Shown: piece by piece, positions 1 through 8,528 of the stretch
Layout: the number at the start of each line of letters is the position of its first letter
Numbering within the stretch: position 1 is the stretch's first letter
The notes under the pieces: generated by a model
The model's input: the letters and a program-made list of their open reading frames with translations, nothing else
Told to the model about the DNA's origin: nothing
The model's database searches: none
Assembly (NCBI RefSeq): GCF_001692445.1
Contig: NZ_MAQA01000005.1
Span: 1-64,000 of the forward strand
Direction: 5' to 3'
DNA from: Oerskovia enterophila
GTDB taxonomy: Bacteria > Actinomycetota > Actinomycetes > Actinomycetales > Cellulomonadaceae
DNA: 64,000 nt
Made by a program: the position numbers and the translations under genes

Positions 1-102
1 GCGGGGCTCGGGGTGCTGTGCCGCAACGAGGTGGTGCGCCGGCTGGTGCTGGCGCCGGACGCGCGGGCCGAGAGCAGGGAGCAGGCCCTGGGCCGGCGCT
101 GA
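1..102 (+). CDS. C-terminal end of an unidentified protein (partial)
   Basis: An open frame enters from the left edge in frame 1 and stops with TGA at 100-102, leaving 33 residues rich in Arg, Ala and Leu (ends ESREQALGRR). Codon third positions are G/C as in the other genes here, so it is probably the real end of a gene lying to the left. Too little is present to name a family. It is followed directly by the CGAGGGTGAC repeat cluster. Confidence 0.4.
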   Translation, partial: AGLGVLCRNEVVRRLVLAPDARAESREQALGRR

Positions 103-110
103 CGGCCGCT

Positions 111-404
111 CGGGGGTGACGCGCCAGGTCGCCGAGGGTGACGTGCGGTCCGCCCGATGTCGACCGCGTCGACCGTCGAGGGTGACCATGTCGACCGCCG
201 AGGGTGACCGTCCGGCGACGGTGACCGCCGATCGTGCCGAGGGTGACGCCCTCCGCCGTCGACGGCGTCACCCTCGCCGAGGGGCCCGTCACCCCCGGCG
301 ATGGAGCCGGTCACCGTCGGAGGTCCAATCGGTCGCCCTCGGTTGTGTCGAGTCGCCGATCTGCGGCGCGGTCGACGGAGACGTGCGGAGCGATCGAGGG
401 TGAC
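111..404. repeat. Cluster of 10-bp CGAGGGTGAC repeats in both orientations
   Basis: This gene-free stretch holds about eleven copies or near copies of CGAGGGTGAC. Direct copies are at 133-142, 177-186, 199-208, 238-247 and 395-404, with one-base variants at 111-120 (CGGGGGTGAC) and 216-225 (CGACGGTGAC). Inverted copies are at 267-276 (GTCACCCTCG), 288-297, 310-319 and 332-341, each of the last three with one change. Spacing is irregular. The direct copies lie mostly left and the inverted ones right, so the block as a whole is loosely palindromic. Weak open frames across it are repetitive and not convincing genes. Function unknown. Confidence 0.75.
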
Positions 405-546
405 CTGACCTCTCGCACGGACGAGCCGAAACCTGTCGATTGGTCAGTTTGTTCGAGTTGCTGACATTTGTCCGCGTCGCTACCTTGTCACCGCGGCGAG
501 ATGTCGCTGTGAAGTGTTCAACGATGAGCAAAAAATGGGGGCTTGG

Positions 547-1491
547 ATGTTCGGCACAAGAACTGTCTCTGGTGTGCGCCGAGGCGTCGCGATCGTGGCC
601 GCAGGACTCGTGAGCGCGGTCGTCGCGACGGCTGCCGCCGCACCAGGAGCCGCGACGACCGCACCGGCCGCAGCGCCGCTCGCGGTCGTCACCGAGACGA
701 CGGCACCCGCGAGCACGTGCGCCGGCGCCTGGAGCGAGACCACGGCCTATCAGGGTGGCGCCACCGCCTCGCACCACGGCCGCAACTTCGTCGCGAAGTG
801 GTGGACGCAGCGCGAGAGCCCGGGTGCGACGAGCGTGTGGACCGACGCCGGGGCGTGCGCGGGCCTCGAGTCCGACTTCGTGATCAGCGAGGCCGAGTTC
901 GACGCGATCTTCCCGACGCGTGCCGCGTTCTACACCTACCAGGGGCTCGTCGACGCCCTGGCCGCGTACCCGAGGTTCGCGAACACCGGGACCGACACCA
1001 TGAAGACCCAGGAGGCGGCGGCGTTCCTGACCCATTCCGACTTCGAGTCGGTCGGCCTGCGGTACGTCAAGGAGATCAACACCGCGAACTACTGGATCAA
1101 GTGCGACTACTCGCAGTCGTTCGGGTGCCCGGCGGGCCAGGAGGCCTACTACGGTCGCGGGCCGATCATGTTCAGCTGGAACTTCAACTACAAGGCGGCC
1201 GGGGACGCGCTCGGGATCGACCTGCTGAACGACCCGTGGCTCGTCGAGCAGGACCCGTCGATCGCGTGGCAGACCGCCCTCTGGTACTGGAACACGCAGA
1301 ACGGTCCGGGCGTCATGACCTCGCACGAGGCGATGGTCGGTGGCGCGGGCTTCGGCCAGACGATCAACTCGCTCAACGGGGCGCTCGAGTGCAACGGGGG
1401 CAACCCGGCCTCGGTCGCGAGCCGCGTCGCCCGCTACGAGAAGATCACGGCGATCCTGGGCGTCGAGCCGGGATCGGGCCTGAGCTGCTGA
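547..1491 (+). CDS. Secreted GH19 chitinase with N-terminal carbohydrate-binding module
   Basis: This endo-acting chitin hydrolase is exported. From ATG 547 it is 314 residues: a signal peptide (RR followed by a long Ala/Val segment ending near AAAAPGA), a CBM5/12-type chitin-binding module (motifs AYQGG and KWWTQRESPG), then a GH19 catalytic domain starting around SDFVISEAEF. Family landmarks are the DFESVGL and YVKEIN segments, which carry the likely two catalytic glutamates, and the substrate-cleft motif YYGRGPIMFSWNFNY. ATG 547 is preferred because GGGGG (537-541) precedes it and the signal peptide then starts correctly. An in-frame GTG at 514 would add 11 residues. It stands alone, with repeats upstream and a strong terminator downstream. 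Confidence 0.9.
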   Translation: MFGTRTVSGVRRGVAIVAAGLVSAVVATAAAAPGAATTAPAAAPLAVVTETTAPASTCAGAWSETTAYQGGATASHHGRNFVAKWWTQRESPGATSVWTDAGACAGLESDFVISEAEFDAIFPTRAAFYTYQGLVDALAAYPRFANTGTDTMKTQEAAAFLTHSDFESVGLRYVKEINTANYWIKCDYSQSFGCPAGQEAYYGRGPIMFSWNFNYKAAGDALGIDLLNDPWLVEQDPSIAWQTALWYWNTQNGPGVMTSHEAMVGGAGFGQTINSLNGALECNGGNPASVASRVARYEKITAILGVEPGSGLSC

Positions 1492-1541
1492 GCGGCTGAG
1501 GATCGGCTCACCCCGGACCCGCGGGGCCAACCCACCGGGAA

Positions 1542-1587
1542 GTGAGGAGGTGCCCCTGATCCGGTCGGATCAGGGGCACCTCCTCAC
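1542..1587. terminator. Bidirectional terminator between chitinase and msrA
   Basis: A perfect 21-bp inverted repeat (1542-1562 and 1567-1587) with a 4-nt loop, GGTC. It sits between the ends of two convergent genes, so it can stop transcription from both sides. Confidence 0.8.
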
Positions 1588-1614
1588 GTCCCGGCGAGGC
1601 CGCTCAGCCCGGCA

Positions 1615-2277
1615 TCACGCCGCGTCGGGGAACGGGATCCCCGTCGTCGCGTGGCAGCGGTACCCGTGGGGGTTCTTGTCGAGGTACTGCTGGTGGTAGT
1701 CCTCGGCGTAGTAGAACGTGCGCCCCTCGGCCGGCGCGACCTCCGTGGTGATGGGGTCCAGACCGCGCGCGGTCAGCACCTTCTGGTACCGCGCCTCGGT
1801 CTCGCGGACCGCGGCCTCCTGCTCGGGCGTCGTCCAGTAGACCGCCGAGCGGTACTGGGTGCCGACGTCGTTGCCCTGCCGGTAGCCCTGCGTGGGGTCG
1901 TGGCGCTCCCAGAAGATCTTGAGCAGCTCCTCCTCGCTCACGACCGACGGGTCGTACGCGACGAGCGCGGTCTCGGTGTGCCCCGTGCGTGCGGTGCAGA
2001 CCTCCTCGTACGTGGGGTTCGGCGTGGTGCCGCCCATGTAGCCGACGGCCGTCGAGATCACGCCCGGCACCTGCCAGAAGATCTCCTCGGCCCCCCAGAA
2101 ACAGCCCATCGCGAGGTACAGCACGCGTGTGCCCTCGGGCCAGGGACCCGTGATCGAGGTCCCGAGGACCGTGTGCGGGCGGGCCGCGGGGAGCACGGGC
2201 TGGTCCCGCCCGGCGAGCGCCTTCTCGGGCGCGACCATCTGGGTCTTCATCGAGGACCCGAACAACGACTCGAACAT
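1615..2277 (-). CDS. msrA: Peptide-methionine (S)-S-oxide reductase
   Basis: MsrA reduces the S epimer of methionine sulfoxide in proteins and free methionine, using thioredoxin, and protects the cytoplasm from oxidative damage. The 220-residue protein has the catalytic motif MGCFWGAEE, the conserved GYMGG segment, [12 protein letters not shown], and [13 protein letters not shown] near the C-terminus. The start at 2277 (MFESLFG) is chosen because GGAGGT lies just upstream on the coding strand. The frame stays open to 2373, but that extension lacks family similarity. It is monocistronic and divergent from metB, which makes methionine; that pairing may be only positional. Confidence 0.95.
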   Translation of the reverse strand: MFESLFGSSMKTQMVAPEKALAGRDQPVLPAARPHTVLGTSITGPWPEGTRVLYLAMGCFWGAEEIFWQVPGVISTAVGYMGGTTPNPTYEEVCTARTGHTETALVAYDPSVVSEEELLKIFWERHDPTQGYRQGNDVGTQYRSAVYWTTPEQEAAVRETEARYQKVLTARGLDPITTEVAPAEGRTFYYAEDYHQQYLDKNPHGYRCHATTGIPFPDAA

Positions 2278-2429
2278 CTTTACCTCCACCTGTTGCCGAC
2301 ACCTGGGCAACACCTCGTCGCCGTCGGCTGTTCCCCGGAACCCTCCCGCCGCGAGGGCGTGGGTGAAATGCACACGTCCGCTCTCCGAGAACCGTCGTGT
2401 TCCGCAGGAACGCGCGCCCTCGGGGCACG

Positions 2430-2435
2430 TAGGCT
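2430..2435 (+). promoter_or_regulatory. -10 box of a probably leaderless metB transcript
   Basis: TAGGCT lies 6 nt before the metB ATG (2442), so transcription should begin at or next to the start codon. No Shine-Dalgarno sequence is visible. Confidence 0.5.
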
Positions 2436-2441
2436 CACAGG

Positions 2442-3674
2442 ATGAGCAGCGCGAGCACTCCCTCCCACCCCGACTGGTCGAGCACCGGCTTCGCGACCCG
2501 CGCCATCCATGCGGGACAGGACCCGGACGCGACGACGGGGGCCGTCGTGCCCCCGATCTACCAGGTCTCCACCTACAAGCAGGACGGCGTCGGCGGTCTG
2601 CGCGGGGGGTACGAGTACTCCCGGTCCGCGAACCCGACCCGCACCGCGCTCGAGGAGGCGCTCGGCGCCGTCGAGACGCCTGCCGGGGCTGCGCAGGCGC
2701 GCGGTTTCGCGTTCGCCTCGGGCCTCGCCGCGGAGGACACGCTCCTGCGAGCGACGCTGCGCCCGGGCGACCACGTCCTGGTGCCCGACGACGCGTACGG
2801 CGGCACGTACCGCCTGGTCGCCCGGGTCTTCGGCCCGTGGGGGATCGAGCACACCGCGGTCGACCTCACCGACCTCGACGCCGTGCGGGCCGCGGTCCAG
2901 CCCGGCCGTACCAAGGTCCTGTGGGTCGAGACGCCCACGAACCCACTGCTCGGGGTCAGCGACATCGCCGCCCTCGCCGAGATCGCGCACGAGCACGGCG
3001 CGACCCTCGTGGTCGACAACACGTTCGCGACGCCCTACCTGCAGCAGCCCATCGGCCTGGGCGCGGACGTCGTCGTGCACTCCACGACCAAGTACATCGG
3101 CGGGCACAGCGACGTCGTCGGAGGAGCGCTCGTCGTGGCCGACGGGGCCGAGCTCCCCGGCGACCTCGTCTCGCCCGCGGGAACCCGCAGCCTGGCCGAC
3201 GCGGTCGGCTTCCACCAGAACTCCTCGGGCGCGGTCGCTGGGCCGTTCGACGCGTGGCTCACGCTGCGCGGTCTCAAGACGCTCGCGGTCCGCATGGACC
3301 GGCACGCGGCCAACGCCGCGGCGGTGGCCGAGTTCCTCGAGTCGCACCCCGCGGTGACCCAGGTCATCTACCCGGGGTTGGCCTCGCACCCCGGTCACGA
3401 GCTCGCGACGCGGCAGATGCGCGGCTTCGGCGGCATGGTGTCCTTCCGGGCAGGGAGCGAGGAGAAGGCGCTCGCGGTCTGCGCCCGCACCCAGGTGTTC
3501 ACGCTCGCGGAGTCTCTCGGCGGGGTCGAGTCCCTGATCGAGCACCCTGGTCGCATGACGCACGCGTCGGTCGCGGGTTCGGCCCTCGAGGTCCCCGACG
3601 ACCTCGTGCGCCTGTCGGTCGGCATCGAGGACGCAGCCGACCTGATCGCGGACCTCGCGCGGGCGCTCGCGTGA
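2442..3674 (+). CDS. metB: Cystathionine gamma-synthase (trans-sulfuration PLP enzyme)
   Basis: This PLP enzyme of the Cys/Met metabolism family (410 residues) should join an activated homoserine ester with cysteine to give cystathionine in the cytoplasm. Visible landmarks are [11 protein letters not shown] at the N-terminus, [10 protein letters not shown], the cofactor segment [10 protein letters not shown] followed by [14 protein letters not shown], and the PLP lysine in [12 protein letters not shown]. The sequence alone does not separate gamma-synthase from gamma-lyase firmly; synthase is the usual annotation for this actinobacterial type. Its stop overlaps the start of the next gene (GTGA, 3671-3674), implying translational coupling. 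Confidence 0.85.
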   Translation: MSSASTPSHPDWSSTGFATRAIHAGQDPDATTGAVVPPIYQVSTYKQDGVGGLRGGYEYSRSANPTRTALEEALGAVETPAGAAQARGFAFASGLAAEDTLLRATLRPGDHVLVPDDAYGGTYRLVARVFGPWGIEHTAVDLTDLDAVRAAVQPGRTKVLWVETPTNPLLGVSDIAALAEIAHEHGATLVVDNTFATPYLQQPIGLGADVVVHSTTKYIGGHSDVVGGALVVADGAELPGDLVSPAGTRSLADAVGFHQNSSGAVAGPFDAWLTLRGLKTLAVRMDRHAANAAAVAEFLESHPAVTQVIYPGLASHPGHELATRQMRGFGGMVSFRAGSEEKALAVCARTQVFTLAESLGGVESLIEHPGRMTHASVAGSALEVPDDLVRLSVGIEDAADLIADLARALA

Positions 3675-5053
3675 GCGCGGCACCCCGCAAGCGTCGCGCC
3701 GCCCAGGCACAGGCCGGCACCCCCCGCCCGACGGCGTCGCCCGCCACGGCAGGGGCCGTCGCGTCCTCGACGGCCTCCGCAGGCAAGGGCACGCGCGGCG
3801 GCAAGCCGTTCGGCGCGGACGCCGTCCCGCCGTCGATCCAGACCGCCGCGGCCTGGTCCTGGAGACTCCTCCTGATCGGCGCGCTCGTCACTGCGAGCCT
3901 CTACGTCACGGGGCTCTTCAAGGTGATCGTCGTCCCGGTCGCGATCGCGCTGCTCCTCACGGTCCTGCTCACGCCCGTCCGGGGCTTCCTCCAGCGACAC
4001 CTGCGCTTCTCGCGCGGGCTGGCCTCGATCTCGGCGCTCCTCGGGATGCTCCTGGTCGTCGCAGGGCTCGTCACGGTCGCCGGCAGCACGATCGTGAGCG
4101 GCATCGCCGAGCTCAAGGACAAGGCGATCGACGGCTTCAACGAGTTCATGAGCTGGTTGGAGTCGGGTCCGTTCGGGCTCGGCGTCGAGCAGATCAACGG
4201 GTACCTCAAGGAGCTCGAGGGGTTCATCGCCTCGAGCCAGGACAGCATCGTGTCGGGCGCGCTGGGTGCGGCCACGACGGTCGGTCACGTGGCCGCGGGG
4301 GCCGTGATCGCGCTGTTCTGCACGTTCTTCTTCCTGCTCGACGGACGGACCATCTGGTCCTGGTGCGTGGGGTTGTTCCCGGCGCGCTCGCGCGACACGA
4401 TCCACCAGGCCGGACGCCGTGGCATCGTCACGCTGTCCGCCTACGCCCGCACCCAGATCCTCGTGGCGCTCGTGGACGCGGTCGGTATCGGTGTCGGTGC
4501 GGCGTTCTTCGTGCCGTCCCTGGCCCTGCCGCTCGGCATCCTCGTGTTCGTCGGCTCGTTCATCCCGATCGTGGGCGCTGTGGTGACGGGCGCGGTCGCC
4601 GTGCTGGTCGTGCTGGTCGCGAACGGGTGGGTCGCGGCGCTCATCATGCTGGGCATCGTGCTCGCGGTCCAGCAGATCGAGAGCCACGCTCTCCAGCCGT
4701 TCCTCATGGGGCACGCGGTCTCGCTGCACCCCGTCGCGGTGCTCCTCGTGGTCGCGGCCGGCGGGTTCGCCGCAGGCATCGTCGGCGCGCTGTTCGCGGT
4801 GCCGCTCGCGGCCCTGATCAACACCGTGGTCCTGTACTTCAACGGGCACGACAAGTTCCCCGACCTGGGGACCGACGACACCCTCGTCATCCGGGGCGAG
4901 CCCGTGCTCCCGGTCATGATCCGTCGCGCCGAGGCCGACCTCGCGGACGACGAGATGGTCCCGGCCTCCTCGACCCCCGCGGGTCGACGGCGTGCCCGCC
5001 CCGGGCGCGCGGCGCCGTCGGGCACCGGGACGAGCGCGGGCGAGGACGCGTGA
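3671..5053 (+). CDS. AI-2E family (PerM/UPF0118) membrane transporter
   Basis: This 460-residue inner-membrane protein begins with a basic, Ala/Pro-rich cytoplasmic tail of about 55 residues. Hydrophobic segments follow in the AI-2E exporter-like pattern: two early helices (LLLIGALVTASLYVTG and VIVVPVAIALLLTVLL), a periplasmic stretch around ELKDKAIDGFNEFMSWLE, then a C-terminal bundle with VGSFIPIVGAVVTGAVAVLV and VQQIESHALQPFLMG, both characteristic of the family. Substrate is unknown; family members export small molecules or ions. It uses GTG 3671, which overlaps the metB stop, and its own stop overlaps ilvA, so the three genes form one unit. Confidence 0.85.
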   Translation: MSAAPRKRRAAQAQAGTPRPTASPATAGAVASSTASAGKGTRGGKPFGADAVPPSIQTAAAWSWRLLLIGALVTASLYVTGLFKVIVVPVAIALLLTVLLTPVRGFLQRHLRFSRGLASISALLGMLLVVAGLVTVAGSTIVSGIAELKDKAIDGFNEFMSWLESGPFGLGVEQINGYLKELEGFIASSQDSIVSGALGAATTVGHVAAGAVIALFCTFFFLLDGRTIWSWCVGLFPARSRDTIHQAGRRGIVTLSAYARTQILVALVDAVGIGVGAAFFVPSLALPLGILVFVGSFIPIVGAVVTGAVAVLVVLVANGWVAALIMLGIVLAVQQIESHALQPFLMGHAVSLHPVAVLLVVAAGGFAAGIVGALFAVPLAALINTVVLYFNGHDKFPDLGTDDTLVIRGEPVLPVMIRRAEADLADDEMVPASSTPAGRRRARPGRAAPSGTGTSAGEDA

Positions 5054-6270
5054 CCCTCGCCCGACCCGCCGTGACGCTCGACAGCATCCGTGACGCGGCC
5101 CGCATGCTCGACGGCGTCGCCTACCGGACCCCCGTCCAGACGAGCCGCGCGATCAGCCAGGTCGTGGGCGTGCCCGTGCTGCTCAAGTGCGAGAACCTCC
5201 AGCGCGCCGGATCGTTCAAGATCCGCGGGGCGTACATCCGCATGGCCCGGCTCACGGCCGAGGAGAAGGCGCGCGGCGTCGTCGCGGCGAGCGCCGGCAA
5301 CCACGCCCAGGGCGTCGCGTTCGCGGCGGGGCTGCTCGGCATCCAGGCGGTCGTCTACATGCCCGTCGACGCCGCGCTGCCCAAGGTCGCCGCGACGCGC
5401 GAGTACGGGGCCGAGGTGCGCCTGGTCGGTGTCGACGTCGACGAGACGCTCGCGGCGGCCAAGGCCGAGGCCGAGCGCACGGGCGCCGTGTTCATCCACC
5501 CGTTCGACCACCCGGACGTGGTCGCGGGCCAGGGCACGCTCGCGCTCGAGATCCTCGAGCAGGTGCCCGACGTCCGCACGGTCGTCATGCCGCTCGGCGG
5601 TGGCGGGCTCGTCGCGGGCGTCGCGGCGGCCATGGCCGAGGCCGCGCCCCACGTCAAGGTCGTGGGGGTCCAGGCAGCGCGTGCGGCGGCGTACCCGGGG
5701 TCGCTCGCGGCAGGGGTCCCGACGACGTCGCTCGCCCGCTCGACCATGGCCGACGGCATCGCGGTGGGCACCCCGGGCCCCGTGCCGTTCTCGATCGTGT
5801 CCGAGCTCGGCTCCGAGGTCCGCACCGTGACCGAGGACGAGCTGTCCCGGGCGCTGCTGATGATCACCGAGCGGGCCAAGCTCGTCGTCGAGCCCGCGGG
5901 AGCCGCCGGGGTGGCCGCGCTGCTGGCCGACCCGACCGGGTGGGAGGGCCCGGTCGTGGTGATCCTGTCCGGCGGGAACATCGACCCGCTGGTGCTGCTG
6001 CGCGTGCTGCGGCACGGGCTCGCGGCCGCGGGCCGGTACATGCAGATGCAGGTCCTGCTCGACGACCGGCCGGGGGCGCTCGCGCAGATGCTCGACGTCA
6101 TCGCAGGGGTCGGTGGCTCGATCATGCACATCGACCACGACCGCACCGACGTGCACCTCGCGATCGGTGAGGCGTGGGTGCGCATGCAGGTCGAGACCAA
6201 GGGGCAGGAGCACTGCGAGGCGCTCGTCGCGCAGCTGAGGGGTGCGGGGTACCGGGTCCTGGCGGGGTGA
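5050..6270 (+). CDS. ilvA: Threonine ammonia-lyase with C-terminal ACT domain
   Basis: It deaminates threonine to 2-oxobutanoate, the entry to isoleucine synthesis or threonine breakdown. The 406-residue PLP fold-II enzyme shows the cofactor lysine in NLQRAGSFKIRGA, ASAGNHAQGVA, the glycine-rich phosphate loop PLGGGGLVAGV and the serine-containing LSGGNIDP. Residues from about 330 (MQMQVLLDDRPGALAQMLDVI) form a single ACT domain, the shorter regulatory layout common in actinobacteria. Start GTG 5050 overlaps the previous stop by 4 nt. Substrate preference (threonine against serine) cannot be read from sequence. Confidence 0.9.
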   Translation: MTLARPAVTLDSIRDAARMLDGVAYRTPVQTSRAISQVVGVPVLLKCENLQRAGSFKIRGAYIRMARLTAEEKARGVVAASAGNHAQGVAFAAGLLGIQAVVYMPVDAALPKVAATREYGAEVRLVGVDVDETLAAAKAEAERTGAVFIHPFDHPDVVAGQGTLALEILEQVPDVRTVVMPLGGGGLVAGVAAAMAEAAPHVKVVGVQAARAAAYPGSLAAGVPTTSLARSTMADGIAVGTPGPVPFSIVSELGSEVRTVTEDELSRALLMITERAKLVVEPAGAAGVAALLADPTGWEGPVVVILSGGNIDPLVLLRVLRHGLAAAGRYMQMQVLLDDRPGALAQMLDVIAGVGGSIMHIDHDRTDVHLAIGEAWVRMQVETKGQEHCEALVAQLRGAGYRVLAG

Positions 6271-6420
6271 GGTGGACCGCGCTGCTCGTGGGCGCGGGGC
6301 TGGACGGGCTGAGGTGAGCTGGCGCCGTGGTGTCGCGGCCCTGCTGCGGGCTGAGGGGTCCTGACTCGCTGAGTCGGGCCGGCACCCTTCCGCTCGCTGG
6401 GGGCTGGGCTGACCTGACGC
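6271..6420. other. Gene-free stretch after ilvA
   Basis: Apart from a short hairpin around GACTCGCTGAGTC near 6362-6374, I see no coding potential or clear site before the first 57-nt palindrome. It separates ilvA from a decayed gene on the opposite strand. Confidence 0.4.
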
Positions 6421-6478
6421 CGAGATGTGGCCAAGGGGGGGTTGAATCGCTGAGACGGCCCCCGTTGGCCGCATCTCG
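6421..6478. repeat. 57-nt palindromic repeat, copy A
   Basis: An imperfect inverted repeat opening CGAGATGTGGCC and closing GGCCGCATCTCG, with a loop containing GAATCGCTGAGA. It is the most diverged of four copies (others at 7169, 35203 and 50147) and is one base longer. It lies downstream of ilvA and of the convergent pseudogene, so it could act as a terminator. Confidence 0.8.
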
Positions 6479-6571
6479 CGGGTGGCGGCCGTGCGCCGGC
6501 GCTCTCCGGGCGGCGTGGGCGTGGGGCCGGGCCGGCCCCGGAGCCAGGCCCGGAGCCGGGGCCGGGGCCGG

Positions 6572-7068
6572 TCAGCGTCGAGCGACGACGACACGGGCGC
6601 GCACCGGGGTGTCGGGAGCGTCGGCGAGCCGGCGGAGGTCCACCCCCTGGTCCTCGAACGCGGTGATCAGCCGCCCGCAGGTCGCTTCCCACGCCGTGAG
6701 CACGTCCTGCGAGTAGAGGAAATGCCGGGCGATCGCCCGGAGTGCCCGACGATCAGCGCCGCCTCGCGCGGTCGTAGCCCAGCGCGGCTGGAGACGTGCA
6801 ACCTCTCGAGCGGTCGATGGTGCGCGGGCAGAGGCAGTCCCAGGAGAGCGGCCGCCGTGAGGTGCGAGAACGTGTCCCCGTCCCGGAAGGTCAGCGCGAC
6901 GGCTCGGCAGAGTGCTTCGAGGTCGTCGGCGGAACTGGCCGCCATGCGTACCCCGCGCACCGGCGCGTGCAGCGCGGGGTGGCGAAGCTGGTCGCGCGTG
7001 CACCCGGCCGCGTAGGCGTCGGCTACGAGGAACGGGGTGGGCGGGAGCGGGACGAGGGCAGACGGCAC
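6572..7068 (-). pseudogene. Chimeric remnant: AbiEi/DUF559-like N-terminus joined to an unrelated C-terminus
   Basis: Two gene-like pieces on the minus strand meet out of frame. From 7068 down to about 6736 is the N-terminal 110 residues of the actinobacterial AbiEi-antitoxin/DUF559-like group (typical segments HLTAAALLGLPLP, LERLHVSS, LIVGHSG); this frame then runs into low-quality sequence and stops at 6667. From about 6748 to 6572 another frame looks coding (HFLYSQDVLTAWEATCGRL, ending PDTPVRARVVVARR) but has no start and no family I recognise. Normal members of the first group are about 300 residues, so a deletion has probably fused two broken genes. It is flanked on both sides by copies of the 57-nt palindrome. 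Confidence 0.5.
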
Positions 7069-7168
7069 GGGGAGAGGCTCGCAGATCCGGGCGTCCTCGT
7101 GGGGTCGGTCGTGGTTCCTGTGGATGACGGGCTAGGCCGCGAGGGGTGGCCAGGGCCCGACCCTGGAT

Positions 7169-7225
7169 CGAGATGCGGCCAACGGGGGTCGAACTGCCGA
7201 GATGACCCCCGTTGGCCGCATCTCG
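7169..7225. repeat. 57-nt palindromic repeat, copy B
   Basis: Two perfect 22-nt arms (7169-7190 and 7204-7225) around a 13-nt spacer. Arms begin CGAGATGCGGCCAACGGGGG. It lies upstream of the decayed gene and downstream of greA. The remainder of the gap (7226-7440) shows no gene or clear site. Confidence 0.85.
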
Positions 7226-7440
7226 CTGGGGCGCCCCGAGTGTCGGTGTCGAGTGCCGGGGCTCGGGCCGTGGCCTGCCGCCTGCTCGGTCGTTCGACGG
7301 CCCGACATCGCTGCCTGGCGAGCCGGGCGCCGACCAGGTACCCGCGACTCGACTCGGCGGGGGCCCTGCGGCGCACGTCGCGTGCCGCGCCCGGCGCCCT
7401 GGATGCACGCCACCTGTCGCCCCCACGCCCCGGACGCACG

Positions 7441-7472
7441 ACGGCCCGGGAACCATGCGGTTCCCGGGCCGT
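7441..7472 (-). terminator. greA terminator hairpin
   Basis: A perfect 14-bp GC-rich stem (7441-7454 with 7459-7472) and a 4-nt loop ATGC, placed 55 nt beyond the greA stop codon. Confidence 0.75.
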
Positions 7473-7527
7473 CAGGGGTGCGTCGAGCCTGCTCCGGCCG
7501 GAGCGGCGACGCCGGTGTGCGGGGAGG

Positions 7528-8010
7528 TCAGGCCTCGAACGGCTTGGCGGCGAGGATCTCGACCGCGATCTCGTTCCCGTTGGGAGCCGTGTAGGAGACC
7601 TTGTCGCCGATCGAGGTGCCGTTGATCGCGGCGCCCATCGGGGACGTGGGGGAGTAGACCCGGATGTCCGTGCCGCCGGCGATCTCGCGCGATCCGAGCA
7701 GGAAGGACATCTCCTCGCCGGCCACGTTCGCGGTCACGACCATGCCGGGCTCGACCTTGCCGTCGTCCGGGGGCGTGCCGATCTGCACGTTGCGCAGCTT
7801 CGCGGTGAGCTCGCGGATGCGCGCCTCGTTCTTGGCCTGCTCCTCGCGGGCGGCGTGGTATCCGCCGTTCTCCTTGAGGTCGCCCTCGTCGCGGGCGGCG
7901 GCGATGCGCTCGGCGATGTCGGTGCGGCCAGCACCGGACAGGTGAGCCAACTCGGCCTGAAGCCTGTCGTGTGCCTCCTGGGTCAGCCAGGTGACGCTGG
8001 TCTCGGTCAC
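7528..8010 (-). CDS. greA: Transcription elongation factor GreA
   Basis: GreA enters the RNA polymerase secondary channel and triggers cleavage of back-tracked transcripts. The 160-residue protein has the family layout: an N-terminal coiled coil with the acidic tip DEGDLKENGGYHAAREEQ, which carries the catalytic acidic pair, and a C-terminal FKBP-like globular domain (VYSPTSPMGAAINGTSIGDKV). The start is GTG 8010 (VTETSVTWLTQEA), preceded by AAGGAAGGAG. Further upstream codons are not family sequence. It is monocistronic, with a long leader and its own terminator. Confidence 0.95.
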   Translation of the reverse strand: MTETSVTWLTQEAHDRLQAELAHLSGAGRTDIAERIAAARDEGDLKENGGYHAAREEQAKNEARIRELTAKLRNVQIGTPPDDGKVEPGMVVTANVAGEEMSFLLGSREIAGGTDIRVYSPTSPMGAAINGTSIGDKVSYTAPNGNEIAVEILAAKPFEA

Positions 8011-8528
8011 GGTTCGCTCCTTCCTTTCCTTGCGTTCCGGCGGCCGTCGTCGGTAGACGTGGCCGCACAGGGGGAGGCAGTGGGTGCGGGTGAGGGCGAC
8101 TCCGCTGCCTGCCCGTGGTGGTGGCACCGACCGGTGGCCGGTGCCGCGTGGCGGGTTTCGCTGGTCCTGAAGCTTCTGGGGCAGCGTGAATCCCTCAGGA
8201 TACCAAATGTCCGCTGCATCACACCGTTCCCTGCCCCCGGCAGACCTCCATGGTCTGCCCCGCGACCCGTGGTGGGACGCCTCCGAACCGTTGCGGGCGG
8301 CTCCGCCCGCGGTCCCATCTTCGCACTGCTCGCAGAGCGGTCGCCAGGAGGCCGTGCAGCCGGCTCCTGGCGCCGTGCCCAGGGACCCGGTCGCAGGTGT
8401 CACGCCGGACGTCGGACACCGTCAAACCCCCTGGCCCCGCCCCGGCTTCAGGTCCCCGGCGCGCGACGCCGGACCCCCCAGCCGCCCCTGGTCCCGACCC
8501 GGCCGCAGGTCCCGCAGCGCACCCAGCG
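8011..8528. other. 518-nt gap with hairpins and a possible greA promoter
   Basis: The gap separates two minus-strand genes and has no convincing gene. Three short perfect hairpins lie at 8239-8259 (GGCAGACC arms), 8293-8310 (GCGGGCGG arms) and 8342-8372 (CGCCAGGAG arms); any could end the upstream DUF4307 transcript. The least GC-rich part is 8188-8222, where the minus strand reads TATCCT (complement of 8197-8202), a plausible greA -10 box. That would give greA a leader near 180 nt. The promoter reading is a guess. Confidence 0.35.

Noticed and set aside
111-404. CRISPR array
   Set aside because: Repeats are only 10 bp, occur in both orientations, spacing varies widely and no cas gene is present.
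116-464. Short open frames across the repeat cluster
   Set aside because: Their sequence merely reflects the decamer repeat. They overlap one another and lack ribosome sites or -10 boxes.
2280-3710. Long open frame antisense to metB
   Set aside because: High GC keeps antisense frames open; its translation is Arg/Gly/Ala/Val-rich with no domain, while metB on the other strand has full family motifs.
2129-5053. One 974-residue frame covering metB and the AI-2E permease
   Set aside because: The first half is an out-of-frame read of metB. The permease begins at GTG 3671 within this frame.
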